Shown: piece by piece, positions 16,648 to 24,960 of the stretch
Numbering within the stretch: the first letter of the stretch is position 1
Layout: every line of letters starts with the position of its first letter
Source of the DNA: an uncultured Lachnospiraceae bacterium
Lineage (GTDB): Bacteria; Bacillota; Clostridia; Lachnospirales; Lachnospiraceae
Reading direction: 5' to 3'
DNA: 58,514 bases
NCBI GenBank assembly: GCA_902781215.1
Contig: CACZIO010000011.1
Span: 1 to 58,514, forward strand
Notes under the pieces: generated by a model
Seen by the model: only the letters and a program-made list of their open reading frames with translations
Database searches by the model: none
Told to the model about the DNA's origin: nothing
Made by a program: the position numbers and the translations under genes

Positions 16648-16978
16648 TCCTTTTTTATGGACGTTTTCATTTTCATCGTTTTGACGAAAAATCAGGTTTT
16701 TTTTATCCACAATGGGCCTTCTGAGGCGTTCTCATCACAAAAATACATGTCAAAAAAACCGCTTATCCACATACTTATCCACATTGTCCACGTCGTTTTA
16801 ACTTTATGAAACGCTCCGGGCAGGATTGACTTTGCTTTTTTCACATGGGATACTACTGTCAAAGCTCTCCTGCCGGGTGTGCAGCGCAGGCAATCGCGCG
16901 CATCACACATACCGACAGATGCAGAACTTCGGGGATAACCGCTTCGGGGATGTTATATAAAAATGGGGTAATACTGAA

Positions 16979-18091
16979 ATGACAGAGACAAGACCTTATG
17001 TCGCATGGGATCTGATGAACGATTTTCTGACGGATGCCTTTGCCGGCTTCGGCGTCCCGCGGGAGGAGGCCGCCATCTGCGCGGATGTCCTGCTTGAGTC
17101 CGACCGCCGGGGGATCGAGAGCCACGGCTGCAACCGCTTCAAGCCGATCTATATCGACAGGATCCTGAACGGGACGCTGCTCCCGGAAACAGAGATCGAA
17201 ATACTGAAGGAGACGCCGACCACCGTCGTCATGGACGCCCACAACGGGATGGGCATGGTGGCCAGCCACCGGATGATGGAAATGCTGATCGACAAGGCAA
17301 AAAAGAACGGCATGGCGGGCGGCGCCATCCGCAACTCCACCCACTACGGGATCGCAGGCTACTGGGCGACCATGGCCAGCAAAGAGGGCCTGATCGGCCT
17401 GACGGGCACCAACGCCCGCCCCTCCATCGCCCCGACCTTCGGCGTGGAGAACATGATGGGCACCAATCCGCTGACCTTTGCATTTCCGACGGATGAGGAA
17501 TTTCCCTTCTGTATCGACTGCGCGACCTCGATCGTGCAGCGCGGCAAGATCGAGTACTATGCCCGCGAGGGGAAGGACACGCCCGCCGGCATGGTGGTCG
17601 CGCGCGACGGCACGGCCATGACCGACAGCGCACAGATCCTGCAGGCCCTGGTCGACGGGGAGGCCGCGCTCGCCCCGCTGGGCGGCATCGGCGAAGAGCT
17701 CGCCGGATACAAGGGCTATGGCTACGCGGCTGTAGTGGAGATCCTCTCCGCCGCCCTGGCAGGCGGCAAATTCATGAAGGCGCTCACAGGCGTCGCGGAG
17801 GACGGATCCCGCCGCATGTACCAGCTGGGTCACTTCTTCTTTGTCATCGACCCGGATGCCTTCATGGGACAGGACCAGTTCCGCAAAACCGCGGGCGATA
17901 TCTGCCGCGCCCTCCGCGCCTCGCAGAAGGCCCCCGGCCACGACCGCATCTATACAGCCGGCGAAAAAGAGTACCTCACCTGGCTGGACCGCAGGGACAA
18001 GGGCGTTCCGGTCAGCGCCGCTGTGCAGAAGGAGATCCTGGAGGTACGGGACAGGCTGAACCTGCCCTATCATTTTCCCTTTGAGGATTGA
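16979..18091 (+). CDS. Ldh2-family NAD(P)-dependent 2-hydroxyacid oxidoreductase
   Basis: This 370-residue protein belongs to the malate/L-lactate dehydrogenase (Ldh2, YlbC/ComC) family, which is unrelated to classical LDH. Typical motifs are ADVLLESDRRGIESHG near residue 36, with the conserved His, then GMAGGAIRNSTHYGIAGYW and MGTNPLTFAFP. It reduces a 2-oxoacid (such as pyruvate, oxaloacetate or ureidoglycolate oxidation products) with NAD(P)H. It is monocistronic and divergent from the Tad operon. The exact substrate is open. Confidence 0.88.
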   Translation: MTETRPYVAWDLMNDFLTDAFAGFGVPREEAAICADVLLESDRRGIESHGCNRFKPIYIDRILNGTLLPETEIEILKETPTTVVMDAHNGMGMVASHRMMEMLIDKAKKNGMAGGAIRNSTHYGIAGYWATMASKEGLIGLTGTNARPSIAPTFGVENMMGTNPLTFAFPTDEEFPFCIDCATSIVQRGKIEYYAREGKDTPAGMVVARDGTAMTDSAQILQALVDGEAALAPLGGIGEELAGYKGYGYAAVVEILSAALAGGKFMKALTGVAEDGSRRMYQLGHFFFVIDPDAFMGQDQFRKTAGDICRALRASQKAPGHDRIYTAGEKEYLTWLDRRDKGVPVSAAVQKEILEVRDRLNLPYHFPFED

Positions 18092-18150
18092 GATCTTTCG
18101 TCAAAAAAAGAGACGGCCCCTCTGAGAGACGTCCCCTGCCTTTTGAAAAA

Positions 18151-18200
18151 ACACCGGCGCATTCTCGTGACTTCATAACAGTCGTGCGAGGTTTCACAAC
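18151..18200 (-). repeat. Dispersed 48-bp repeat, copy B
   Basis: This is the inverted copy of the repeat at 15906-15953, in the gap downstream of the Ldh2 gene. The best conserved core is AAGTCACGAGAATGC. Confidence 0.75.
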
Positions 18201-18287
18201 GGATCATCCCTGAGAACCGGGCTCGCCCCTTTTAAGGCGCGATTTTTTTCCTGAGAATTCAAAAAACGGAGGTTCTGAACCATAGAT

Positions 18288-19034
18288 ATGAGCGAGAAGA
18301 AACTTCACCCCCTGCTGGAGGCCTACTATGCGGAACTGGAGCCGGACGCCCGGCGCAGGCACCTGGAGGCCTATGCCGCCGCGCGCAGGGAGGCGGATCT
18401 GCAGGCAGCAAAAGCCGCGTCATCCGATGAAAACGATCTGGCGGATGACGCGGTATCAGGTCTGGATGTTCTTTTGGCAGCGGCCGGAGATACTGCGGAG
18501 GCCGCATCTTTCGGGTCTGCGCAGGCGGATGCCTACCGCGAGGCTCTCTTTGCCGCGCGCCACCAGGACAAAAAACATCCCGGCCAGCCGGTCGACCGCT
18601 TCCTGTGGTACCTGATGAATATGTCCACCATCTACAAGAACCCCGGCTTCTTCCCGAAACGGCACAGGAAAGAGGTGCTGTCCTATCTGCGCAGCATGGA
18701 GCTGGATGACCGCCCCCGCAGCGATGCGGCGTGCGGGGATGTCCTCTACATGGAGCTGCGCAACCTGGTCCACCGCTACTACTTCACCTGCTCCGACCCC
18801 TCCTACGGGCGGAGCCTGCTCGGCATGCTTCCCGCCGATGCGGGCAGGCGCGCCGCCCTGTGCTGCACGGACATCTGGAACTTTTCCCGCGGGATCGCGG
18901 AAATGACCGGTCTGGAGGAGGAGATGGAGCTTCTGTGCCGCGCCGCCAACGACGAATACTGCGCCCTGGTGCCGGAGGCAGAATCCCTGGACGCCGCCTA
19001 TCGGGCCTTTAACCCCGACAGCAAAAAGCGCTGA
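18288..19034 (+). CDS. Uncharacterised protein (possibly DUF6553-like)
   Basis: I do not recognise this 248-residue protein with confidence. The first 80 residues are charged and Ala-rich, likely helical. The middle has FLWYLMNMSTIYKNPGFFPK and later VHRYYFTCSDPSYG, which recalls a family of unknown function in Lachnospiraceae (DUF6553, from memory). There is no signal peptide or membrane segment, so it is probably cytoplasmic. Codon use matches the neighbours, which supports a real gene. The ATG follows an ill-defined purine-rich site. The gap 19035-19313 behind it holds no gene that I can support. Confidence 0.65.
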   Translation: MSEKKLHPLLEAYYAELEPDARRRHLEAYAAARREADLQAAKAASSDENDLADDAVSGLDVLLAAAGDTAEAASFGSAQADAYREALFAARHQDKKHPGQPVDRFLWYLMNMSTIYKNPGFFPKRHRKEVLSYLRSMELDDRPRSDAACGDVLYMELRNLVHRYYFTCSDPSYGRSLLGMLPADAGRRAALCCTDIWNFSRGIAEMTGLEEEMELLCRAANDEYCALVPEAESLDAAYRAFNPDSKKR

Positions 19035-19313
19035 ACAATGCGCCTGGAAGCAGGGTGGCTGGTTTCACCCGGCTATCCGCCGCCTGCCTCCATAAGGCTC
19101 TTTCAGCGAGCCCTTTCTCAGAACATAAAAACCGTTTTCCCACAGGATACAGCATGTCAAATACTGAATCCCCCGGGAAAACGATTTTTCTCATCTTTTT
19201 GCTTTTGTGATCTGATTTATTTCGTATACCCGGGACCTGCTCCCGAGTATTGGCCGGCGCAGGGAAGGACCCTGCCGCCGGATCCCTGCCACCGATTATC
19301 CCTCCTGGTCGTC

Positions 19314-20657
19314 TCAGGCCCCGCCCCAGTTCTTCCTGCCGACGCGGTAGAGGACCAGGCAGATGACCACGGACAAGAGCGACCCCATGGGAGCCGCGAT
19401 CCCCATGGCATAGAGGGTCTGCGGGAAAAGGACGGCCGCGGCCCAGGCGCCGGGGATGCGAAAGGTGATGATCGAGATGATGTTGTGCAGGAAAGAGTAG
19501 CCGGATTTGCCGTAGGCGCTGAAAAAGCCGCTGAAGCAGAAATGGATGCCCGCCAGCATGCAGTCCAGTGAATAGGTGCGCAGGTACTGGCCGCCCAGAC
19601 GGACGACGGCCTCCACGTTGTCGCCCTGCTTTACAAAGAGCGACACGATGTGCGGCGCCAGCGGCTGGCAGAGGACGAAGACCACTGCGCCGAAACCCGC
19701 GCAGATCAGGCAGCCGATGCACAGCACCTGCCGGCTCCGGTCGTGCCGGCCCGCGCCCGCGTTCTGGGCGGAGAGGGCAGAGACCGTCGAGAGCATGGCA
19801 CTGGGGACCAGGAAGAGGAAGCTGATGACCTTCTCCACGATGCCGACCGCCGCCGCGACCTCGACGCCCCGGCTGTTGGCGATCATGGTGATGACGAGGA
19901 AGGAGATCTGGATCAGGCCCTCCTGCAGGGCGATGGGGACACCGACACCCAGGATCTTCCCGGCGTCGTCCCTGTCGGGCCGCGCCCCCCTGTGGAAGGC
20001 GTCGCCGTGGTATCTTTTCAGCGCGATGAGGCCCAGCAGGACCGAGACGCCCTGGCTCACCACAGTCGCGAGAGCGGCGCCGCCCGCCCCCATGCCTAGA
20101 GGCCCCACCAGGAGCCAGTCCAGACCGATGTTGAGGATCCCCGCCGCCGCGACATAATACATGGGCCGGCGCGTGTCGCCCAGGCCCCGGAAGACTGCGG
20201 AGACTACGTTGTAGGCGGTGATGAAGACGACACCCCAGAAGCAGATGCGCATATAGGCCGCCGCCTCGGGGACTGCCGCCGCCGGGACCTTCAGAAGGAC
20301 GATGATGGGATTCGTAAAGAGGAGCAGGATAACGGTGAGGCCCGCTGCCAGGGCCGCGAAGACGGCAAAGGTCGTGCTGACCGCGCCCGCGATGCCGCGC
20401 CGGTTTCCCGCGCCGACACTGCGGCCGATGAGGACTGTCGATCCCATCGCGAAGCCCGCGATCACGACCGTCAGCATGTGCATGAGCTGGCTTCCGACCG
20501 CCACGGCCGAAATCGAGGCCGGTGCGTTGAACTGCCCCACGATAAAGAGGTCTGCCATCCCGTAGAAGGTCTGCAGAAAGCACGTGATCAGGTAGGGCAC
20601 CGAAAAACGCAGCATGCCCCGCACAATATTTCCTTCGGTAAATGATTTCGTTTCCAT
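19314..20657 (-). CDS. MATE-family efflux transporter (copy 1)
   Basis: This 447-residue protein has twelve predicted helices in two halves. The opening FTEGNIVRGMLRFSVPYLITCFLQ and YGMADLFIVGQF are typical of MATE pumps, which export cationic drugs against Na+ or H+. A second, differently diverged MATE gene lies at 48058-49443. A CGGAG purine block just precedes the ATG. The divergent 227-base gap to rubredoxin holds the promoters of both genes, not individually resolved. Confidence 0.92.
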   Translation of the reverse strand: METKSFTEGNIVRGMLRFSVPYLITCFLQTFYGMADLFIVGQFNAPASISAVAVGSQLMHMLTVVIAGFAMGSTVLIGRSVGAGNRRGIAGAVSTTFAVFAALAAGLTVILLLFTNPIIVLLKVPAAAVPEAAAYMRICFWGVVFITAYNVVSAVFRGLGDTRRPMYYVAAAGILNIGLDWLLVGPLGMGAGGAALATVVSQGVSVLLGLIALKRYHGDAFHRGARPDRDDAGKILGVGVPIALQEGLIQISFLVITMIANSRGVEVAAAVGIVEKVISFLFLVPSAMLSTVSALSAQNAGAGRHDRSRQVLCIGCLICAGFGAVVFVLCQPLAPHIVSLFVKQGDNVEAVVRLGGQYLRTYSLDCMLAGIHFCFSGFFSAYGKSGYSFLHNIISIITFRIPGAWAAAVLFPQTLYAMGIAAPMGSLLSVVICLVLYRVGRKNWGGA

Positions 20658-20884
20658 ACTCCGAAAGTGATCCTTTTTTTGTAGAATTCCGGCTCCTGTG
20701 CCGACTGATGCGCCATCTTCTCTTTGACAGATGTCCGTGTATTTGTTAATGTACTATCAGACTGTGCGTTTGCAGACAGGTTCTCATTTTTGAACGACCT
20801 GAACGGGCATCTGGTGACGCACGGAAGTCTATATTTTACCACTTTAATTCAAAAAAGCAAACAGATATCAATGGAGGAAGAACC

Positions 20885-21049
20885 ATGGCAAAATTTGTGT
20901 GTGATGTGTGCGGTTATGTCTATGACGAAGATCTCGGCGATCCCGATGCCGGCATCGAGCCCGGAACCAAGTTTGAGGATCTCCCGGACGATTTCGAGTG
21001 TCCCATGTGCAGTGTAGGCAAAGATGAGTTCTCCCCCGAGGAGGAATAA
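20885..21049 (+). CDS. Rubredoxin
   Basis: This 54-residue iron protein has both metal ligand pairs, [10 protein letters not shown] and [11 protein letters not shown], with Asp-rich spacing of family length. It carries single electrons in the cytoplasm, often for oxygen or peroxide detoxification in anaerobes. The upstream AGGAAGAACC places a ribosome binding site before ATG 20885. The last eight codons and the stop are duplicated directly downstream. Confidence 0.96.
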   Translation: MAKFVCDVCGYVYDEDLGDPDAGIEPGTKFEDLPDDFECPMCSVGKDEFSPEEE

Positions 21050-21119
21050 GCTGAAGAACTGCAGGAACTCATCTTCAGATGAGTTCTCCCCTGAGGAGGA
21101 ATAAGCCGGTAAACTGCAG
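21023..21119 (+). repeat. Duplication of the rubredoxin 3' end including its stop codon
   Basis: A segment of about 42 bases starting GATGAGTTCTCCCC and ending AACTGCAG occurs at 21023-21064 and again at 21078-21119 (period 55). The second copy repeats the codons for DEFSPEEE and the TAA but is not joined to a gene. Confidence 0.88.
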
Positions 21120-21132
21120 AAAACAAGTCAGT

Positions 21133-21169
21133 AAAAAAGGCATCTCCCGCCTGCGGGAAATGCCTTTTT
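21133..21169. terminator. Bidirectional terminator between rubredoxin and yoeB
   Basis: The stem AAAAAGGCATCTCCCGC pairs with GCGGGAAATGCCTTTTT around a short loop. It has an A-tract on one side and a T-tract on the other, so it can stop transcription from both convergent units. Confidence 0.85.
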
Positions 21170-21432
21170 CATTTGTCAGAATAGTGTCCTCTGCACTGTT
21201 TGATCAGCACGACCTCCTCTTCGATCCTGTACACGAGTCGATCCTGTGCATTGATCCTTCTGCTCCAATCGCCCTCCCTGTTTTTCAGAGGTTCCGGTTT
21301 CCCCGTGCCATGATAGGGGTCTCTCTGAATTTCCTTAAGCAGGGCGTTGATTTTCCTCAATAACTTTTTGTCCTGTATCTGCCAATACAGATAATCCTCC
21401 CATGCTGACTCTGTGAACATGATTCTGCTCAT
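21169..21432 (-). CDS. yoeB: YoeB/Txe-family toxin (ribosome-dependent mRNA interferase)
   Basis: This 87-residue RelE-superfamily toxin has the YoeB hallmarks YHGTGKPEPLK (residues 40-50), WSRRINAQDRLVYRI and a C-terminal GHYSDK, including the usual catalytic Glu, Arg, His and Tyr region. It cleaves mRNA in the ribosomal A site. It overlaps the antitoxin gene by four bases (ATGA), the classic coupling of such pairs. Confidence 0.95.
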   Translation of the reverse strand: MSRIMFTESAWEDYLYWQIQDKKLLRKINALLKEIQRDPYHGTGKPEPLKNREGDWSRRINAQDRLVYRIEEEVVLIKQCRGHYSDK

Positions 21433-21698
21433 TCCGCCATCGCCTCCAGCTCCTCCATTGTCTTGACAACCACTTTTCCGTCACGGAACTGCTGCTCTGA
21501 CTCCTGCAGCCTTTTCATATTGGAATCTGAGAAAAACGGATCCTCCGGTGCAGTGACTTCAAACGGAATTTTCCGGTCCCGCAGTGCCCTTTTTGCATAA
21601 ATCATAAAAAAGGTCGTGATATTCATGCCCATATCATCGACCATTTTGTCGAGCTCTTTCTTCATATCATCATCGAAACGAAGTGTGACCGTCGTCAT
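21429..21698 (-). CDS. relB: RelB/DinJ-family antitoxin
   Basis: This 89-residue antitoxin starts with a ribbon-helix-helix DNA-binding domain (VTLRFDDDMKKELDKMVDDMGMN) and ends in a charged toxin-binding tail. It is expected to neutralise the downstream YoeB and repress its own operon. AAGGAGGTGATTAT precedes the ATG. A consensus promoter lies 90-115 bases upstream. Confidence 0.94.
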   Translation of the reverse strand: MTTVTLRFDDDMKKELDKMVDDMGMNITTFFMIYAKRALRDRKIPFEVTAPEDPFFSDSNMKRLQESEQQFRDGKVVVKTMEELEAMAE

Positions 21699-21784
21699 AT
21701 AATCACCTCCTTTTTCTTCCTTTACTGTTTTTACCGAGGCACATCAGGTCATACAGTCTGCCTCAAAATCATCTCGCTTATATA

Positions 21785-21813
21785 ATTATATCCAGTCCCT
21801 TATAATATTTCAA
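21785..21813 (-). promoter_or_regulatory. Promoter of the relB-yoeB operon
   Basis: TTGAAA (21808-21813), a 17-base spacer and TATAAT (21785-21790) on the minus strand. A GAGGCA/TGCCTC inverted pair (about 21738-21766) between promoter and gene could be part of an autoregulatory operator. Confidence 0.72.
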
Positions 21814-21974
21814 CAGTTCGAATGATAATTGCTTCTTTTATCATTCATTTTGTCGTTGCTACGTCCTCTCAAGGGCCTGACAGTAACCACATTTTACTTA
21901 ATTCATTCATCGCAATTCATAACAGACATTTTTTGCACTGCATCTGAACCATCGTTTCTTAACAGCTCACTCCA

Positions 21975-22937
21975 TCATGGCCTGACGGTGACCAGGTACC
22001 ACTTGGCAAAGGACGTCCCGATGATGATGACATAGCCGATGATGCTCCAGAGGTCCGGGAGCTCGCCGAACAGGATGAGGCCGAAAACCGCCGCGTAGAT
22101 GACCTGGGAGTAGTCAAAGACAGAGATGTCGCGGGCGGGAGCATGCTGGTAGGCCGCCGTCACCGAGAGCTGTCCGCCGGCGGCCGAGCAGCCCGCCAGC
22201 AGGAGGAAGACGGTCTGCTGCAGGGTCATGGGATGAAAGCGCAGCAGGAGGTTGGGCAGCAGGACCAGGGTGGAAAAACCGGAAAAGAAGGCGACCACGG
22301 CGGGTCCCTTCACCCCCTGCAGGCCCAGCTTCCGCACATAGGTATAGGCGGTGCCCGCCGTAAATCCGCCCAGGATGCCGACCAGGGCCGGGAGCGAGAG
22401 GATGCCGGCGGAGGGTTTGGCCACAAAGGCTGCGCCGATAAACGCGAAGAGGACGCTCAGCCACTCGATCCGGTTGGGCTTCTCACCCAGGATAAAGATG
22501 GACATGAGGATGGCGAAAAAGGGCGAGAGCTTGTTGAGCATGTTGGCATCCGCAATCCCCAGATGATCCACCGCCCAGAAATTGGCCAGGATCCCGGCGG
22601 TCCCGAAGACGCACCTCATCAGCAGCGGAAAGACGTCCTGCCTGTGGAGGGAGACCCTCTCCCCCGAGCGCAGCAGGATCACCACTGCCACGACAGCCGC
22701 CACGATATTCCGGAAAAAAGCCTTCTGCATGGTCGGCACATCGCCGGACAGGCGCACGAAGATAGACATCATGGAAAAGAAAAAGGCGGCCATCAGGATA
22801 AACAGAATGCCCTTCCTGCGGCTGCCGCTTTCCGTTTTTTCTGCTCCTGTGATCACTTTTCCCTTTTCCTCACTGCTCCGCATTTCCTCATTCTCTGTCA
22901 CTTTCTCTTTCCCGCGCATTTCCTTATTCTCTGTCAT
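21975..22937 (-). CDS. EamA/DMT-family transporter
   Basis: The core has ten predicted helices in two EamA repeats; FFFSMMSIFVRLSGDVPTMQ opens the first and LGGFTAGTAYTYVRKL the second. Such proteins export or import small metabolites; the substrate is unknown. The N-terminus is extended by a charged, repetitive leader: the DNA at 22882-22953 is a two-copy tandem duplication of about 36 bases. The start is therefore uncertain. I take ATG 22935-22937 behind GGGAGAGAG; an upstream ATG at 23015 has no ribosome binding site. No clear terminator follows. Confidence 0.83.
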   Translation of the reverse strand: MTENKEMRGKEKVTENEEMRSSEEKGKVITGAEKTESGSRRKGILFILMAAFFFSMMSIFVRLSGDVPTMQKAFFRNIVAAVVAVVILLRSGERVSLHRQDVFPLLMRCVFGTAGILANFWAVDHLGIADANMLNKLSPFFAILMSIFILGEKPNRIEWLSVLFAFIGAAFVAKPSAGILSLPALVGILGGFTAGTAYTYVRKLGLQGVKGPAVVAFFSGFSTLVLLPNLLLRFHPMTLQQTVFLLLAGCSAAGGQLSVTAAYQHAPARDISVFDYSQVIYAAVFGLILFGELPDLWSIIGYVIIIGTSFAKWYLVTVRP

Positions 22938-22953
22938 TTCTCTCTCCCGGCAG
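22882..22953 (-). repeat. Two-copy tandem duplication at the start of the EamA gene
   Basis: Two units of about 36 bases, each containing ATTCTCTGTCA and TTCTCT, encode the imperfect repeats TENKEMRGKEK and TENEEMRSSEEK. Confidence 0.75.
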
Positions 22954-23226
22954 TTCCTTATTCCATCATCCCGAACAGTCCTGCCTGCATCTGTCCCCGG
23001 CGTCAATCCATTCATACGAAAATCTAATTATATTCCTTTTTTCTCTTCTGGCAAGTGCTTTGGGTAGGCCCCTGTCCCGGTACTTTGGGAAGGCACGTGC
23101 CATCGCTGCCGCTGAACACAGCCCTCAGACATGTATTTGTGCGGAAATACATCCGGTCATATTGTACCGGTTATACATGCATGAGAACGCATATGTAATA
23201 CCACTAACATTTTCTTGTTTTTACGC

Positions 23227-23255
23227 TTGCTTTTTGCTTTTTCAGATGTTATTCT
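23227..23255 (+). promoter_or_regulatory. Probable promoter of the trp operon
   Basis: TTGCTT (23227-23232), a 17-base spacer and TATTCT (23250-23255) lie just before the T-box leader. Between this and the EamA gene (23016-23226) I see no gene; a small hairpin (ATGTATTT/AAATACAT, about 23131-23153) is present. Confidence 0.5.
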
Positions 23256-23261
23256 TTGGAA

Positions 23262-23590
23262 AATCGCATCTGACAGAGCCGCAAGGCCGGACAGATGCAC
23301 AAACCGATGAGGGAGAGTGAGTAGGCTATATCCCTGGCTTCACAGAGAGCCGCGGGCGGTGAGATCGCGGCAGGTCACATACAGCTGAATGGACTCCTGA
23401 GGGCGAACAGAAAGGACAACTGTCCGAGTATGTGAGACGGAGAAGGCGCTCCGTAAACAAAGGCCGGCGTATGTTGGTACGCGCTGAGTGGGTACAGTTT
23501 CTGTACCAAGCCGGGTGGCACCGCAGGAATTATTGATCCTGTCCCAGCAGAACTCTATATTCTGCCGGGGCAGGATTTTTGCGTGTAGCA
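23262..23590 (+). promoter_or_regulatory. Tryptophan-specific T-box leader
   Basis: This leader senses uncharged tRNA-Trp. The T-box itself is AAGCCGGGTGGCACCGCAGG (23509-23528). Its TGGC pairs with the tRNA 3' end if the discriminator is G, as in bacterial tRNA-Trp. Stem III (GGTACAG/CTGTACC) precedes it. In stem I the specifier loop reads GAA-TGG-A, with TGG (Trp) at 23390-23392. The competing terminator spans about 23535-23580: ATCCTGTCCC pairs with GGGGCAGGAT and is followed by a T-tract. Low charged tRNA-Trp would favour the antiterminator and switch on trpD-CF-B-A. Confidence 0.93.
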
Positions 23591-23729
23591 ATGAGCCATG
23601 CGTGAACAGACGAAAAGACAGCCGCCGGGAGCTTGCTCACAGGCGGATGGCTTTTCGGATGAGCACATACGGCGAATGCCGCGACAGCGAGCGAACTTCG
23701 TTCGCGAGCCTGTCGGCATGGCTCATTGC
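23588..23729. repeat. Palindromic intergenic element between T-box and trpD
   Basis: A perfect 14-base inverted repeat (GCAATGAGCCATGC, 23588-23601 and 23716-23729) bounds about 140 bases of nested hairpins, including ATGCCGCGACAG/CTGTCGGCAT and GCGAAC/GTTCGC. A related copy of its right half is at 36602-36680, so it is a dispersed element and not part of the T-box. It would form a cruciform or strong RNA structure in the trp leader. Confidence 0.8.
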
Positions 23730-23861
23730 GGCATCACCGCCATGCGCGCTCTCTCCTGTCCCGACCTACTACGTTGATTCCATCGGGAATAATCACAGTG
23801 ATTTCCGCGATGGGTGTCTCAGCGCAAAGCGCTGCGATCGTTTCGGTACAGGAGGTAAATG

Positions 23862-24887
23862 ATGTACAAGGACATTCTGAGCAAACTGACAAATGGTGTG
23901 GATCTGAACGCGGAGGAGGTCTCCGAAATCATTTCCGATATCCGCGAAGACCGGCTGACCGAGGGCCAGATCTCCGGCTTCCTGGTCGCCCTGGTCATGA
24001 AGGGGACGACCCTGGAGGAGACCGCTTACATCGCCCGCGCCATGCGGGAGAACTGCATCCCGATCCTGCCCGCTGTCGAGGCGGAAATGATGGATACCTG
24101 CGGGACCGGCGGCGGTCTGTCGACCTACAACATCTCGACCGCGACCGCCCTGATTGCCGCGGCGGCCGGCATCCCGGTCGCCAAGCACGGGAGCCGCTCC
24201 ATCTCCAGCCTCTCCGGCAGCGCGGACGTCCTGGAGGCCCTGGGCGTCAATATCAACCTGACCCCGCAGCAGGCGGCAGAACTGATCGAGCAGATCAACA
24301 TCGCCTTCATCTACGCGCCCCTCTTCCACCCCGTCATGGGCAAGGTCCTGGCGCCGGAGGCGGCCCTGGGCATCAAGACCATCTTCTACACGATCATCGG
24401 TCCCCTGATCAACCCTTCCTTTGCCCCCCGCCACCTGCTGGGCGTCTACAAACCGGAGCTGCTGGAGCAGGTCGCCACGGTCGCGAAGGAGATTGGCTAC
24501 ACCCGCGCCATGTTCGTGCACGGCCTGGACGGCCTGGACGAGATCTCTCTCCTGGGCAAGACCCGCATCATGGAGCTCAGGGACGGCGAATTCAATACCT
24601 ATGAGATCGCGCCGGAGGACTTCGGCCTGCAGCGCTGCACGCTGGACCAGATCCGGACCGGCACGCCGGAGGAAAACGCCGCCACCATCCGCGGCGTCTT
24701 TGACGGGACGATCCGCGACGCGCGCAGGGACGCCGTCCTCCTCAACGCCGCGGGCGCCCTGATCATCGGAGACAAGGCGGACGGCTTTGCGGACGGCATC
24801 ACCAGGGTCGCGGAGATCATCGACAGCGGACAGGCCTCCGCCAAGCTCGCTTCCCTAGTGGAAAAGTCCAACGCCTATCTGAAGTGA
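23862..24887 (+). CDS. trpD: Anthranilate phosphoribosyltransferase
   Basis: This 341-residue enzyme transfers phosphoribose from PRPP to anthranilate, the second step of tryptophan synthesis. The PRPP loop MDTCGTGGGLSTYNISTATA is at residues about 78-97, followed by AKHGSRSISSLSGSADVLEALG and the FIYAPLFHPVM motif. Two overlapping ATGs exist; the second (23862) has AGGAGG at better spacing. It is the first gene after the T-box, although trpE and trpG usually precede it. It is not fused to TrpG. Confidence 0.96.
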   Translation: MYKDILSKLTNGVDLNAEEVSEIISDIREDRLTEGQISGFLVALVMKGTTLEETAYIARAMRENCIPILPAVEAEMMDTCGTGGGLSTYNISTATALIAAAAGIPVAKHGSRSISSLSGSADVLEALGVNINLTPQQAAELIEQINIAFIYAPLFHPVMGKVLAPEAALGIKTIFYTIIGPLINPSFAPRHLLGVYKPELLEQVATVAKEIGYTRAMFVHGLDGLDEISLLGKTRIMELRDGEFNTYEIAPEDFGLQRCTLDQIRTGTPEENAATIRGVFDGTIRDARRDAVLLNAAGALIIGDKADGFADGITRVAEIIDSGQASAKLASLVEKSNAYLK

Positions 24888-24960
24888 ACTAAGCCCCGCC
24901 TGCGCATAGGCATAGTGGCGGGAGTATTTCTCCACTGAGATCAAGCCTGAGGAAAAGCAT

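Noticed and set aside
16859-18073. 404-codon frame antisense to the Ldh2-family gene
   Set aside because: His/Gly/Ala-rich low-complexity translation with no motif; the plus strand encodes a full conserved enzyme.
23488-23862. 124-codon frame between the T-box and trpD
   Set aside because: It reads through the T-box, its terminator and the palindromic element, so it is not a plausible gene.
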